This document shows, piece after piece, positions 9,214-17,570 of a stretch of 64,000 nt of DNA. The notes below the pieces were generated by a model. The model did no database searches. It was given only the letters and a program-made list of their open reading frames with translations, and was not told the DNA's origin. The translations under genes and the position numbers were made by a program. Every line of letters starts with the position of its first letter. The first letter of the stretch is position 1. Source of the stretch: Hymenobacter cellulosivorans (lineage in GTDB: Bacteria; Bacteroidota; Bacteroidia; Cytophagales; Hymenobacteraceae); contig NZ_CP095049.1 of NCBI RefSeq assembly GCF_022919135.1, positions 4,654,501 through 4,718,500 on the forward strand, in the 5' to 3' direction.

Positions 9214-9750
9214 TTACGCTTGCACCTGGGCCGGCGCCACTTGCCGGGCCAGCAGGCGCCGAAACACGGGCCGTAGGCCAAAGTACAGCCCCAGCCCCAC
9301 CGGCACCGATACCAGGGCCCAGAGCAGCACGGCCCCGGCCCCGGCCCGCCACAACAACGACAGGGCGCTGGTCCAGTCGGTGGCAAACAGGTGTTGCAAC
9401 TGGCTGAGGCTAAGCTCCGGCCCCTGCCCGTTGCCGAGCAGACGGGCCCCAAAGCGCAGCAGCGGAATCAGGACCACCAGTTGCAGCGGGCTCATCAAGT
9501 GACTCACAATCAGTGTGGCGGCCACGTTCAGACGCAGGCGCACGGCGGCAAATGAGGCCAGCAGCGTGGTGATGCCCAGTATCGGCACCAAGCCCAGCGG
9601 CACGGCCAAAGCGACGGTCAGGGCCAGCTGGGGCGGGGTCAGGCCCTGCTTCAGAATATTGCGCAACGGGCCCAGCACCCGACGGCGCCACCAGTTCTCG
9701 GGGCGCGGGGGCGGGGCGGCGGGCAGCACGGAGGGGACGGGAGCAGACAC
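9214..9750 (-). CDS. DUF2062 membrane protein
   Basis: 178 residues from GTG at 9750. After a Pro-rich start (APVPSVLPAAPPP) come an amphipathic segment and two long hydrophobic regions with the family pattern LGLVPILGITTLLASFAA and SHLMSPLQLVVLIPLLRFG. DUF2062 proteins are small inner-membrane proteins, often fused to or beside glycosyltransferases, with no known reaction. The open frame continues upstream to 9855, but that would overlap the divergent YihY gene and carries unlikely residues, so the GTG is preferred. The start is uncertain. Confidence 0.75.
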   Translation of the reverse strand: MSAPVPSVLPAAPPPRPENWWRRRVLGPLRNILKQGLTPPQLALTVALAVPLGLVPILGITTLLASFAAVRLRLNVAATLIVSHLMSPLQLVVLIPLLRFGARLLGNGQGPELSLSQLQHLFATDWTSALSLLWRAGAGAVLLWALVSVPVGLGLYFGLRPVFRRLLARQVAPAQVQA

Positions 9751-9839
9751 GGACAGCAGGAAAAAAGAGACTAGACAGTACGACGCTGGCACCTTACCTT
9801 CGTTGTTCGCACCAAACGGCTTTACCCCGAAGTTCGTAC

Positions 9840-10817
9840 GTGAAGCCGATGACAAAGGTACGCCAGCCGGGGCAGCCCCGCCGAAAAGTCTGGACAGATT
9901 TCTTTTTGCTGCTGCGCCGCGCCGCCAAGGAGTTTGCCCTCAACGACCCGCTACGGCTGGGCGCGGCCACCGCTTTTTTCACCACGTTTGCCCTCCCTCC
10001 CATCCTGATTATCCTGATTCAGGTGCTGGGTTCGGTGTATTCGACCTCGGGAGTGCGCCAGCGGCTGCTCGATAAGCTCTCGGCCCTGCTGGGTACCTCG
10101 GCCGCCGAGCTGGTCGAGCAGATTTTGCTCAACGTAGGCAACATTGAGCGCAGCCGCCTGCTTACCTGGCTGGGATTCGGCTTCCTGCTCTTCATTGCCA
10201 CTACGCTGTTCGTGGTCATCCAGAACTCCCTGAACCAGCTCTGGCAGGTGCGTTCCAACCGCACAACCGGCCGCTTCAGCAAGATGCTCAAGGAACGTAC
10301 CCGCTCCCTGGGGTTGCTGCTCACTACGGGCCTGCTCTCGTTGGTGGCCTTTGGAAGCGACGCCGGGCTGGCCTTCTTTGCCGACTACATCCGCGACTTC
10401 GACCCTAATTTCGGCTACTTTGTGGTACAGGCGCTCAACCAGCTGGTGTCCCTGCTGATTCTGGCCGTGTGGTTTGGCGTCACGTTTCGCAACCTGAGCT
10501 ACGCCCACGTGCCCTGGAAGGCCGTGCTGCGCGGGGCCCTGGTTACGGCCGTACTCATCGATTTAGGGGAATTTGCCCTGGGTCATTTGCTGGTGCCCCG
10601 CAACCTGGGTCCGATTTACGGCCACGCCTCCAGCATCGTGCTCGTGCTGTTGTTCGTGTTTTACTCGGCCATGATTTTCTACTTCGGGGCCTGCTTTACC
10701 AAAGTCTATGCGCACTACGTGGGCCTGGATATCCGGCCCAAGAAAAACGCGGTGCGCTACCGCCTCGTCGACCTGCCCGACGAGCCCCGGCACCGCGGCG
10801 CCTCGGGCAGCTGGTAA
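9840..10817 (+). CDS. YihY/BrkB-family inner-membrane protein
   Basis: Up to 325 residues with about six transmembrane helices. The family pattern is clear: an amphipathic N-terminus (AAKEFALNDPLRLGAA), then the first helix (FFTTFALPPILIILIQVLG), the AELVEQILLNVGN loop, and a late LGPIYGHASSIVLVLLFVFY helix. The role is unclear; some members were once called ribonuclease BN in error. Either GTG 9840 or ATG 9849 can start it. A near-match to the -7 box (TACCTTCG, 9795-9802) lies 37 nt upstream. The gene is divergent from the DUF2062 gene. Confidence 0.88.
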   Translation: MKPMTKVRQPGQPRRKVWTDFFLLLRRAAKEFALNDPLRLGAATAFFTTFALPPILIILIQVLGSVYSTSGVRQRLLDKLSALLGTSAAELVEQILLNVGNIERSRLLTWLGFGFLLFIATTLFVVIQNSLNQLWQVRSNRTTGRFSKMLKERTRSLGLLLTTGLLSLVAFGSDAGLAFFADYIRDFDPNFGYFVVQALNQLVSLLILAVWFGVTFRNLSYAHVPWKAVLRGALVTAVLIDLGEFALGHLLVPRNLGPIYGHASSIVLVLLFVFYSAMIFYFGACFTKVYAHYVGLDIRPKKNAVRYRLVDLPDEPRHRGASGSW

Positions 10818-10890
10818 GGCGGCAAGGGAGCAAGCCTGAAATTCTACCGGGGCCGGAAACCAGGCTCCTAACACAGCGGCGGGCCTTTTC

Positions 10891-11373
10891 TTAGCGGGCT
10901 TCCCTATCTGCCGCTGGGGAAATGTCCAGGGCTTTTTGCAGGCACACGCTGTTTTCAACCCCGACGTAGGGCCCGTAGTTAGGCACGAAGCGGTAGCCGC
11001 TCTGCTGATACAGGCGAATGGCTTCCGGTTGTCTTTTGCCCGTCTCCAGCACGCTGCCCGCGTAGTGCAGCTCCTGGGCCCAGACCTCTAGCTCGCGCAG
11101 AATTTTAGCGGCCACCCCCTTTCTTCGGCTACTGGCCCGCACGAACATGCGCTTGATTTCCACCAGGTCGGGGGCATACTCTTTAAACGCCCCGCAGCCG
11201 ACCGGAAAACCCTGCTCATAGGCCACGACGACGTGCTGGAGCGAGGTGCTGCTGTTAAACGCCGCGTAGAAGGTGTGCTCGGTCCCGTCACGTAAGGCTA
11301 GGTCCTGATCCAAGAGGGCAACCAGGGTCTGAAAATCAGGATGAGTGCCAGTGGTCCGCTGAAGGTGAAGCAT
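10891..11373 (-). CDS. GNAT-family N-acetyltransferase
   Basis: 160 residues. The acetyl-CoA binding loop is seen as VRASSRRKGVAAKIL (motif A, R/Q-x-x-G-x-G/A, about residues 78-92), preceded by the VEIKRMFV strand and followed by AIRLYQQSGYRFV (motif B). It should transfer an acetyl group from acetyl-CoA to an amine; the acceptor is unknown. It is a stand-alone gene, with about 115 nt separating it from the metallo-hydrolase gene upstream on the same strand. Confidence 0.85.
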   Translation of the reverse strand: MLHLQRTTGTHPDFQTLVALLDQDLALRDGTEHTFYAAFNSSTSLQHVVVAYEQGFPVGCGAFKEYAPDLVEIKRMFVRASSRRKGVAAKILRELEVWAQELHYAGSVLETGKRQPEAIRLYQQSGYRFVPNYGPYVGVENSVCLQKALDISPAADREAR

Positions 11374-11488
11374 CAGAAAGGAGAGAAAGAAAAGGATAGG
11401 TGGTTATTTGGGGGAAGGCACAGGCGGCGGAATAGGCGGCCCAGCCAGCTGCCGGCCCAAGACCAAGCCGTAAGGACGTTTGGCAAGA

Positions 11489-12259
11489 TTACAAAGCAGA
11501 CTCGGGGTTTGCCATAGCACCCACGGTCATGGACGAGCAATCCAATACCTGTCCGGCCTGTAGCAGATGAATGTGGGTATTAGGATACTGCCGGGTGCGG
11601 GCCACAAACTCGTCCGGGGTTTGGGTGTGTTCGGGGGCCGTGCCGTAATGGAAGGGAATCACATGGTCGACCTGGAGCAGCTTTACCGCGTGGGCCGCCT
11701 CCAGGGCGCCCATCATGGAGCGGCCCCCGATGGGCAACACGGCAATCGTGGGCTGGTAAAGCTCCCGAATCAGCTGCATATCGCCGAAGACGCAGGTGTC
11801 GCCCGCAAAATACACGGTCGTGCCGTCCGAGAGGCACACCACAAAGCCATTGGCGGCGTGCGGAAAGGTTACGGTCTTCTCGGTGAGGTAGACGTGCGCG
11901 TGATGAAAGGCGTTGACCATGGTCACGGTCACGCCGTGCACCTGCAGGCTGCCGCCCAGGTTCATGGGCTCAAACAAGCCCTCCTCCACGGCTTGCTCGA
12001 TGAGAAAGCGCCGGCAGATGTTGTTGGCAATAATAGTCGGCGAAGTCTGGTCGATGAGCTCTTTCAGCCGAATATCCATGTGGTCTTCGTGCCCATGCGT
12101 TACCAGCATCAGGTCCACCACCGGCTGCTGCTCCAGGCCCCGGGGGATATAGGGGTTGTCGAACAGCCAGGGGTCGACCAGAATAACCTTCTTTTCGGGC
12201 GTGGTTATTTTGAACGTGGCGTGGCCTAGGAGCTGAATGGTAGTGGGTTCGGGGTACAT
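11489..12259 (-). CDS. UPF0173-like metal-dependent hydrolase (metallo-beta-lactamase fold)
   Basis: 256 residues. The metal-binding signature HGHEDHMD (about residues 55-62) follows VDLMLVTHG. Further ligands fit FHHAH (about 117-121), the AGDTCVFGDM strand and the late HVIPFHYGT motif, in the order typical of the UPF0173 family. The reaction is unknown; the fold usually hydrolyses esters, lactones or phosphodiesters using one or two zinc ions. No signal peptide, so cytoplasmic. It is divergent from the MocR-type regulator at 12396, which may control it. Confidence 0.85.
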   Translation of the reverse strand: MYPEPTTIQLLGHATFKITTPEKKVILVDPWLFDNPYIPRGLEQQPVVDLMLVTHGHEDHMDIRLKELIDQTSPTIIANNICRRFLIEQAVEEGLFEPMNLGGSLQVHGVTVTMVNAFHHAHVYLTEKTVTFPHAANGFVVCLSDGTTVYFAGDTCVFGDMQLIRELYQPTIAVLPIGGRSMMGALEAAHAVKLLQVDHVIPFHYGTAPEHTQTPDEFVARTRQYPNTHIHLLQAGQVLDCSSMTVGAMANPESAL

Positions 12260-12395
12260 AGACTCGGGAAAGGGTAGCTAGTAAACGGATGGCAAGCAGC
12301 CGCTGCCGGCGGGGCTATTTCGCAAGCACCCCCAAACGTAGTAGCTTGCCGGCCCAGTGGCGTAGTCCGGTTTGCAGATAGCTAGTGGGCCAGTT

Positions 12396-13874
12396 ATGCT
12401 TCCCTACGCCACGCTGCTTCCCCTAAACCGTCACGCGGCCACCTCCCTGAGTCAGCAGCTGACCACCGGCCTGATTCACCTGATGCAGCAGGGCCTGCTG
12501 GCCGCCCGCGACCCGCTCCCGGGCACGCGCACCCTGGCCCGCCTGCTGGCCGTGCACCGCCAAACCGTCGTGGTGGCCTTCGACGAGCTCGAAGCCCAGG
12601 GCTGGATTGAGCAGCGGTCCTGCCGGGCAGCCGTAGTCAGCTCCCGCCTGCCGACGGTGGCACCCCAGCCGTTTCAATCGGAAGCGGCCCGCCACATTGC
12701 GCCCCGGGCCGCTTTTTCGTACCCGAAGTCCCGACCGGCTGCCGCACCGCGGCCTGCTGCGCCGCTCCCCCTGACCCTGAGCAGCACGCCCGACAGCCGC
12801 CTGGCCCCGCTGGCGGCGCTGGCCCGCAAGTACCGCGCCTTGTGCCTGCAGCCAGCCCGCCGCCATTTGTTGGGCTATGCCGGGGCCAACGGCAGTCTGG
12901 CTTTGCGCCAGCAGCTGGCCGAGCATCTGCGTGCTACCCGGGGCCTGCCGGCTCAGCCGGAGAACGTGGCCATCACCCGCGGCGGCACGATGTCGCTGTT
13001 TTTGCTGGCCCAACTGCTCCTGCAACCCGGCGACGCCGTCGTGGTGGGGCAGCGCAGCTACCACGGCGCCGACCGGGCCTTCCTTGTCCAGGGCGCCCGC
13101 CTCCACCGTGTGGGAGTTGATGCCCAGGGCTTGTGTATCGAGGAACTGGCGGCCCTTTGTAAGCAGCAGGCTGTGCGCCTTGTGTACGTGACGCCCCATC
13201 ATCATTACCCGACGACCGTCACCCTGTCCGCGGAGCGCCGGGTGCGCCTGTTGCAGCTCGCCACGCAGCACGACTTTATTATTCTGGAAGACGACTACGA
13301 CTTCGACTTCCACTACGACGGGGCCCCTATTCTGCCGCTGGCCAGCACCGACCGCACCGGTCGGGTGCTTTATATGGGCTCACTCAGCAAGGTACTGGCG
13401 CCGGCTTTCCGCGTGGGCTATATAGTGGCTCCCGCTGATGTCGTGGAGGAGCTGGGCCACTGGCAGCGGCGCATCGACCGGCAAGGCGACACGGTACTGG
13501 AGCAGGGTATTGCCGAGTTGTTTGCCGAGGGCGAAATGGGTACTCACTTAAAGCGGGCCCGCCTGGCCTATCACCAGCGGCGGGACGTGTTCTGCCAGTT
13601 GCTGGGCGAACAGCTGCCGGCCTGGTTTACGTTCGAAGCGCCCACGGGAGGGCTGGCCGTTTGGGGCCGGTTTGCCGACTGCGTGGACCTGCCTGAAGTT
13701 GCCCGGCAGTGCCAGCGGCAAGGATTGGGAATAAGCGACGGTAAACTCTACCAGACGGCCGTCGAAGCCAGCCCCTTTCACGTGCGGCTGGGATTTGCCG
13801 CCCTGAACAGCGAGGAGCTGGCCCAAAGTATCCGGATTCTGAGCCAGGTCCTGCAGCATCTATACCCCGGCTGA
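12396..13874 (+). CDS. MocR/PdxR-type regulator (GntR helix-turn-helix fused to an aminotransferase-like domain)
   Basis: 492 residues from ATG 12396. The first 80 residues form a GntR winged helix (GTRTLARLLAVHRQTVVVAF), then a linker, then a fold-type I PLP aminotransferase-like domain to the end. The PLP lysine is in YMGSLSKVLAPAFRVGY, and the aspartate region reads LEDDYDFDFHYDG. Proteins of this class sense PLP or amino-acid-derived ligands and act as regulators of vitamin B6, GABA or ectoine genes. The gene is divergent from a metal-dependent hydrolase 136 nt away, its likely neighbour target. A TTG at 12372 is a less likely start. Confidence 0.88.
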   Translation: MLPYATLLPLNRHAATSLSQQLTTGLIHLMQQGLLAARDPLPGTRTLARLLAVHRQTVVVAFDELEAQGWIEQRSCRAAVVSSRLPTVAPQPFQSEAARHIAPRAAFSYPKSRPAAAPRPAAPLPLTLSSTPDSRLAPLAALARKYRALCLQPARRHLLGYAGANGSLALRQQLAEHLRATRGLPAQPENVAITRGGTMSLFLLAQLLLQPGDAVVVGQRSYHGADRAFLVQGARLHRVGVDAQGLCIEELAALCKQQAVRLVYVTPHHHYPTTVTLSAERRVRLLQLATQHDFIILEDDYDFDFHYDGAPILPLASTDRTGRVLYMGSLSKVLAPAFRVGYIVAPADVVEELGHWQRRIDRQGDTVLEQGIAELFAEGEMGTHLKRARLAYHQRRDVFCQLLGEQLPAWFTFEAPTGGLAVWGRFADCVDLPEVARQCQRQGLGISDGKLYQTAVEASPFHVRLGFAALNSEELAQSIRILSQVLQHLYPG

Positions 13875-14031
13875 TGCAAGGAAAACATTCTCTATCCCGC
13901 ACACCTCTGCCCTAGTTTCGCGAAGCTTCCGGCATTTAGTCGCCGGTAGGTATCTAAGCAGGAGTGTATAGCCGACCCGAAGTTTCCACCCTGGTAAGGA
14001 CTTGCCCGCTCCCCCGGCTGGCCTCGACCGT

Positions 14032-14073
14032 GCTAGTTGTTTATTCTCAGAAAGCCAATAATAAACAACTAGC
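14032..14073. other. Long perfect hairpin upstream of the DEAD-box helicase
   Basis: GCTAGTTGTTTATT (14032-14045) and AATAAACAACTAGC (14060-14073) form a perfect 14-bp stem around a 14-nt loop. It lies 158 nt after the MocR gene and 70 nt before the helicase -7 box. It could end MocR transcription or be an operator; no T-run follows. The rest of 13875-14172 shows nothing else apart from the promoter. Confidence 0.6.
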
Positions 14074-14142
14074 CCAGCCAGGTCGGGGTGCCCCTTACTA
14101 CACGGTTAGGCGCACGGTTACCACTCCCGCCGAAATCCGGCG

Positions 14143-14150
14143 TACCTTTG
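14143..14150 (+). promoter_or_regulatory. -7 promoter box of the DEAD-box helicase gene
   Basis: TACCTTTG, an exact TAnnTTTG match, 22 nt before the ATG at 14173. No clear -33 TTG at the expected distance. Confidence 0.5.
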
Positions 14151-14172
14151 TCTTTCTACTATTTCGATTCGC

Positions 14173-15555
14173 ATGCCCTCTTTTGCCGACCTTGGCCTCG
14201 CGCCTTCCCTGTTACAAGCCCTGGAAGAACTGAATTTTACCGTTCCCACGCCTGTGCAGGAACAAGTTATTCCGATGGCGCTGGCCGCCCAGGACGTGGT
14301 GGGACAGGCACCGACCGGCTCGGGTAAAACCGCTGCCTACGGTTTGTCTATCCTGCATCAGGTGGATGTGAAGCTCGACGCGGTGCAGATTATCGTGCTG
14401 GTGCCGGCCCGGGAGCTGGCCCTGCAGGTGCGTGATGCCCTCAAAAAGCTCGGCAAATACATTCCCAACCTGCGGGTAGCGGCCTTCTACGGGGGCCACG
14501 CCTTCCGCGACGAAACCGCCTCGCTCAAGCAGGCGCCCCACATTGTGGTGGCCACGCCCGGTCGTTTGCTCGACCACTTCGAGCGCCGCACCATTATTCC
14601 CAACCAGCTCAAAGTCCTGATTCTGGACGAGGCCGACAAGCTGCTGGAACTGGGCTTTCAGGACGAGCTGGTCGAAATCATCAAGCGCCTGCCCCGCCGC
14701 CGCCAGACGTTGCTGTTCTCGGCCACGATGTCGGATAAGGTGCTGGACTTGATTCGCAAGAATCTGACCCGGCCCCGGGTGGTAAATGCCGGTGAAGACG
14801 AAGGCACGCTGCCCGAAAACCTGACCCTGCGCGGCCACGTGGGCCCCATCGAGAAGAAGCCGGCTGCCCTGTTGCACCTGCTGCACCAGCCCGAAACCGG
14901 CCGGGCCCTGATTTTCTGCAACACCCGCGAAAAGTGCGCCGAGCTGGCCCGCTTCCTGCAGGGCCGGGGCGTAGCAGCTGAAGTGCTGCACGGCAAGATG
15001 CCCCAGCCCGAGCGCGACAAGGCCCTGATGAAGCTGCGCAACGGCTCCAGCCAAGTGGTAGTAGCCACCGACGTAGCCGCCCGCGGCCTCGACGTTACGG
15101 CCCTCGATACGGTCATTCAGTACGATGCGCCCGACAAGGCCGACTCCTTCCAGCACCGGGCGGGTCGCACGGCCCGCGCCGGCGCCGAGGGCGTGGCCCA
15201 CATCCTGACCACGCCCCACGAGCAGAAGCACGTGCAGAAGTGGCCGGTGGCCGAAACCATCCAGTGGCAGGACATGCACGCGCCCAAGCTGCCGCCCGCC
15301 GCGCCCAAGGCTCCTCGCCCCACCAGCACGACGCTGCACGTATCGGCCGGCCGCCGCGACAAAGTCAGTGCCCACGACCTGGTAGGTACCTTCGTCGCCC
15401 ACGGTGGCCTGGAGCGCGACGCGGTAGGCCACATCGAGGTATTCGACCACTACAGCTACGTGGCCGTGCCCCGAGAGCAGGCCCAGGAAGTAGCCAACCG
15501 CGTGACGGGCGCCAAGATTAAGGGCCGGAAAATTCGGGTATCGGTCGTCGAATAA
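14173..15555 (+). CDS. DEAD-box RNA helicase with DbpA-type RNA-binding domain
   Basis: 460 residues with all core helicase motifs in order: Q motif region (FTVPTPVQEQVIP), Walker A PTGSGKT, PARELALQ, TPGRLLDH, DEAD, SAT, and HRAGRTARAG (motif VI). The last 75 residues (STTLHVSAGRRDKVSAHDLV ... KIRVSVVE) match the DbpA C-terminal RNA-recognition domain, which targets hairpin 92 of 23S rRNA. It therefore most likely remodels 50S ribosomal precursors. It has its own promoter, and a zinc-ribbon gene follows 29 nt downstream. Confidence 0.92.
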   Translation: MPSFADLGLAPSLLQALEELNFTVPTPVQEQVIPMALAAQDVVGQAPTGSGKTAAYGLSILHQVDVKLDAVQIIVLVPARELALQVRDALKKLGKYIPNLRVAAFYGGHAFRDETASLKQAPHIVVATPGRLLDHFERRTIIPNQLKVLILDEADKLLELGFQDELVEIIKRLPRRRQTLLFSATMSDKVLDLIRKNLTRPRVVNAGEDEGTLPENLTLRGHVGPIEKKPAALLHLLHQPETGRALIFCNTREKCAELARFLQGRGVAAEVLHGKMPQPERDKALMKLRNGSSQVVVATDVAARGLDVTALDTVIQYDAPDKADSFQHRAGRTARAGAEGVAHILTTPHEQKHVQKWPVAETIQWQDMHAPKLPPAAPKAPRPTSTTLHVSAGRRDKVSAHDLVGTFVAHGGLERDAVGHIEVFDHYSYVAVPREQAQEVANRVTGAKIKGRKIRVSVVE

Positions 15556-15584
15556 AGACAACCTTTGATGTGGGGGTCAGCATA

Positions 15585-16181
15585 ATGAAGGACGAAGGTT
15601 CTGAACGGTTCACCGGCGGCCCCCACACCATTTACAGCTTTACCAATTCATTTGTAGTCGAGTGCCCACATTGCGGGCAACGGGCTGAAGTCAGCAAAAG
15701 AACCAGCTCCGGGCACCACGAATTTCACTGCTATGCCTGCCACCGGGCTATTGCGCACCGGCCGCTGTATAAGCTCTCCGTCCATCAATACTGTCCTGAA
15801 TGCGGGTACCGGGTTACGTCTAGTCAGCAGAAGGTAAAGCAAAAAACAAGCTTTGTGCGGCTCAAATGCCCAGCCTGCTTACAGACCAGCAAGTTTACCC
15901 CTACTTACGAAGATCTTGCCCCGGTTAAAACGCAGAGTGCGGAAACGGAACCCTACTTTGGAACCACGCTCTGGCTGCAAACCTCCTTTGGGGCGGATAT
16001 CTTATGGGCATATAACTACGAGCACCTGCAGCATCTGAAGGAGTACATTCAAGCAAAGCTGCGCCAACGTCAGACCCTTACGTACTCACCGATGGTTGAA
16101 CGGCTGCCGTCGTTTATCAAATCAGCTAAAAACCGGACAGCTTTACTGGCTTCTATCGAAAAGCTCACGCTCAAAAAATAG
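15585..16181 (+). CDS. Zinc-ribbon protein of unknown function
   Basis: 198 residues. Two zinc-ribbon pairs are visible: CPHC ... CYAC (about residues 26-50) and CPEC ... CPAC (about 67-95). The C-terminal part (DILWAYNYEHLQHLKEYI ... SFIKSAKNR) is a conserved block found in many bacterial proteins of unknown role, some mis-annotated as PriA-like. It may bind nucleic acid. Codon use is less GC-rich than in neighbours. GTG 15570 is in frame, but ATG 15585 fits better; a near-consensus -7 box (AACCTTTG, 15560-15567) lies 17 nt upstream. Confidence 0.7.
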   Translation: MKDEGSERFTGGPHTIYSFTNSFVVECPHCGQRAEVSKRTSSGHHEFHCYACHRAIAHRPLYKLSVHQYCPECGYRVTSSQQKVKQKTSFVRLKCPACLQTSKFTPTYEDLAPVKTQSAETEPYFGTTLWLQTSFGADILWAYNYEHLQHLKEYIQAKLRQRQTLTYSPMVERLPSFIKSAKNRTALLASIEKLTLKK

Positions 16182-16189
16182 CTTCTACC

Positions 16190-16549
16190 ATTAACGATCC
16201 GACTACAGCCCCCGCCCTGCGCCAACTCCTGTTTATCTGTAGCCAGAACCGCTGGCGCAGCCTCACGGCCGAGCGGCTCTTCGACGGGCACCCGCACTAC
16301 GAGGCCCGCTCGGCCGGCACCGAGCCGGGCGCCCGGGTGCGCGTGCAGGCCGGGCATATTGGGTGGGCCGACGTTATTTTCGTAATGGAGCGCCGCCACG
16401 CCGATATTCTGCGCGACAAGTTTGGGGAGGAGCTGGCGGGCAAGCGCGTTGTCAATCTGCGCATTCCTGATAAATTCCAGTTTCTGGCGCCGCTGCTGGT
16501 TGAGTTGCTGCGCGAGCGGCTGCAAGGGCACCTGACTCAGCCGTTCTAG
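16190..16549 (+). CDS. Low-molecular-weight protein-tyrosine-phosphatase-like protein with no standard start codon
   Basis: The open frame from about 16130 to the stop at 16547-16549 encodes a protein of about 110-120 residues. It has the LMW-PTP P-loop C-x5-R (LLFICSQNRWRS), the central GWADVIFVMERRHADIL strand-helix, and a late IPDKF that supplies the general-acid Asp. No ATG, GTG or TTG occurs in frame before this conserved core; the first GTG (16337) is well inside it. ATT at 16190 or CTG at 16217 or 16229 are the candidate starts. It follows the zinc-ribbon gene by 8 nt. A start-region sequencing error is an alternative. Confidence 0.7.
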   Translation: MNDPTTAPALRQLLFICSQNRWRSLTAERLFDGHPHYEARSAGTEPGARVRVQAGHIGWADVIFVMERRHADILRDKFGEELAGKRVVNLRIPDKFQFLAPLLVELLRERLQGHLTQPF

Positions 16550-16585
16550 CTTTCCCTGCCCGCACTGCTCTTGCTAACCGCACCA

Positions 16586-17491
16586 ATGAAAGGCTTGTTT
16601 GCGTGGCTCCTGTCCTGGGCCTTTTCTTTTCTTTCGATTCCGGCAACTCTTGGGCAAACGCTCTTGGCGCAGGGCCAGGTGCTGGAGGCGCGGACGTTGA
16701 CCAGTGTTCCTTTCGCCACCATCAGCCTGGTGGGCACCTCGCTCGGAACCACCGCCGACGGTCAGGGCAAATTTGAACTTCCGCTACCCTCGCCCCTGGC
16801 GCCGGAAGCTCAGCTCCTTATTTCGTGCCTGGGCTACGAGCCGCAGCGGCTGGCGGCCACAGCTTTTTCGGCCGGTCCGCAGCTCGTGCGACTTGCCGTC
16901 ACGACCCAGACGCTGCAGGAGGTCACGATTCGGCCCCGCCTGGAAACGACCACTACGGTAGGAACCCGGCGAAGCGCCAAGGAGTTGACCACCGACGCCT
17001 ACAACGCCCATAACCTGATCAGCACGGCGCCGGCCCACGAAATAGCGGCCCGGCTGACCATGCCCCAGGCCTGCACGCTGCAGTATTTTAACTTCGGGGT
17101 TGCCTTCAACACCTTTCGCACGATTCCGGTCCGGTTAAATCTGTACCGCACCCGCGCCGGACAGCCTACGCCGGCCCTGCCAACTTACAGCGTACCGGTA
17201 GCCGTAGCCCAAAAGCGCGGCTGGATACAGGTAGACCTGCGGGAGCTGAATGTAGAGCTGGCGGCGGGCGAAGAGCTGGTGGCTAGTCTGCAGTGGATCA
17301 GGCACGATACGGTAGCGGTACACCGCAACAGCTTTGTGGTGGCCTCCACACCCGGCCGGGCCCAGCAGTACCTGACCCGAAACACGGCCCAGGAGCCCTG
17401 GCAGCAGCTGCAAGGGACGGCGCCGGCTTTCTACCTGACCGCCGCCACCAGCTGGCAGCCAGCCGGCGCCAGGCCTCGCCGACAACGGTAA
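16586..17491 (+). CDS. Exported protein with carboxypeptidase-regulatory-like domain
   Basis: 301 residues from ATG 16586. A signal peptide (WLLSWAFSFLSIPATLGQ) is followed by a beta-sandwich domain of the CarboxypepD_reg type (GQVLEARTLTSVPFATISL ... TTADGQGKFELPLP), usual at the N-terminus of TonB receptors, but here no barrel follows. The remaining 180 residues have a DNA-neutral, beta-rich look with no family I recognise (DAYNAHNLISTAP, NFGVAFNTFR). Likely periplasmic or outer-membrane associated. An upstream in-frame start at 16571 would add five residues. Confidence 0.7.
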   Translation: MKGLFAWLLSWAFSFLSIPATLGQTLLAQGQVLEARTLTSVPFATISLVGTSLGTTADGQGKFELPLPSPLAPEAQLLISCLGYEPQRLAATAFSAGPQLVRLAVTTQTLQEVTIRPRLETTTTVGTRRSAKELTTDAYNAHNLISTAPAHEIAARLTMPQACTLQYFNFGVAFNTFRTIPVRLNLYRTRAGQPTPALPTYSVPVAVAQKRGWIQVDLRELNVELAAGEELVASLQWIRHDTVAVHRNSFVVASTPGRAQQYLTRNTAQEPWQQLQGTAPAFYLTAATSWQPAGARPRRQR

Positions 17492-17570
17492 AAAATAGAG
17501 CTGGCCGGCCCCCAAACGCTATACCTTTAGAGCCTTATTTCTAAAGCACTGAACCGCATTATTCCAGCGT

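Noticed and set aside
14212..15561. Long minus-strand frame opposite the DEAD-box helicase
   Set aside because: It mirrors the plus-strand gene, whose motifs are complete. GC-rich third positions create long antisense frames throughout this window.
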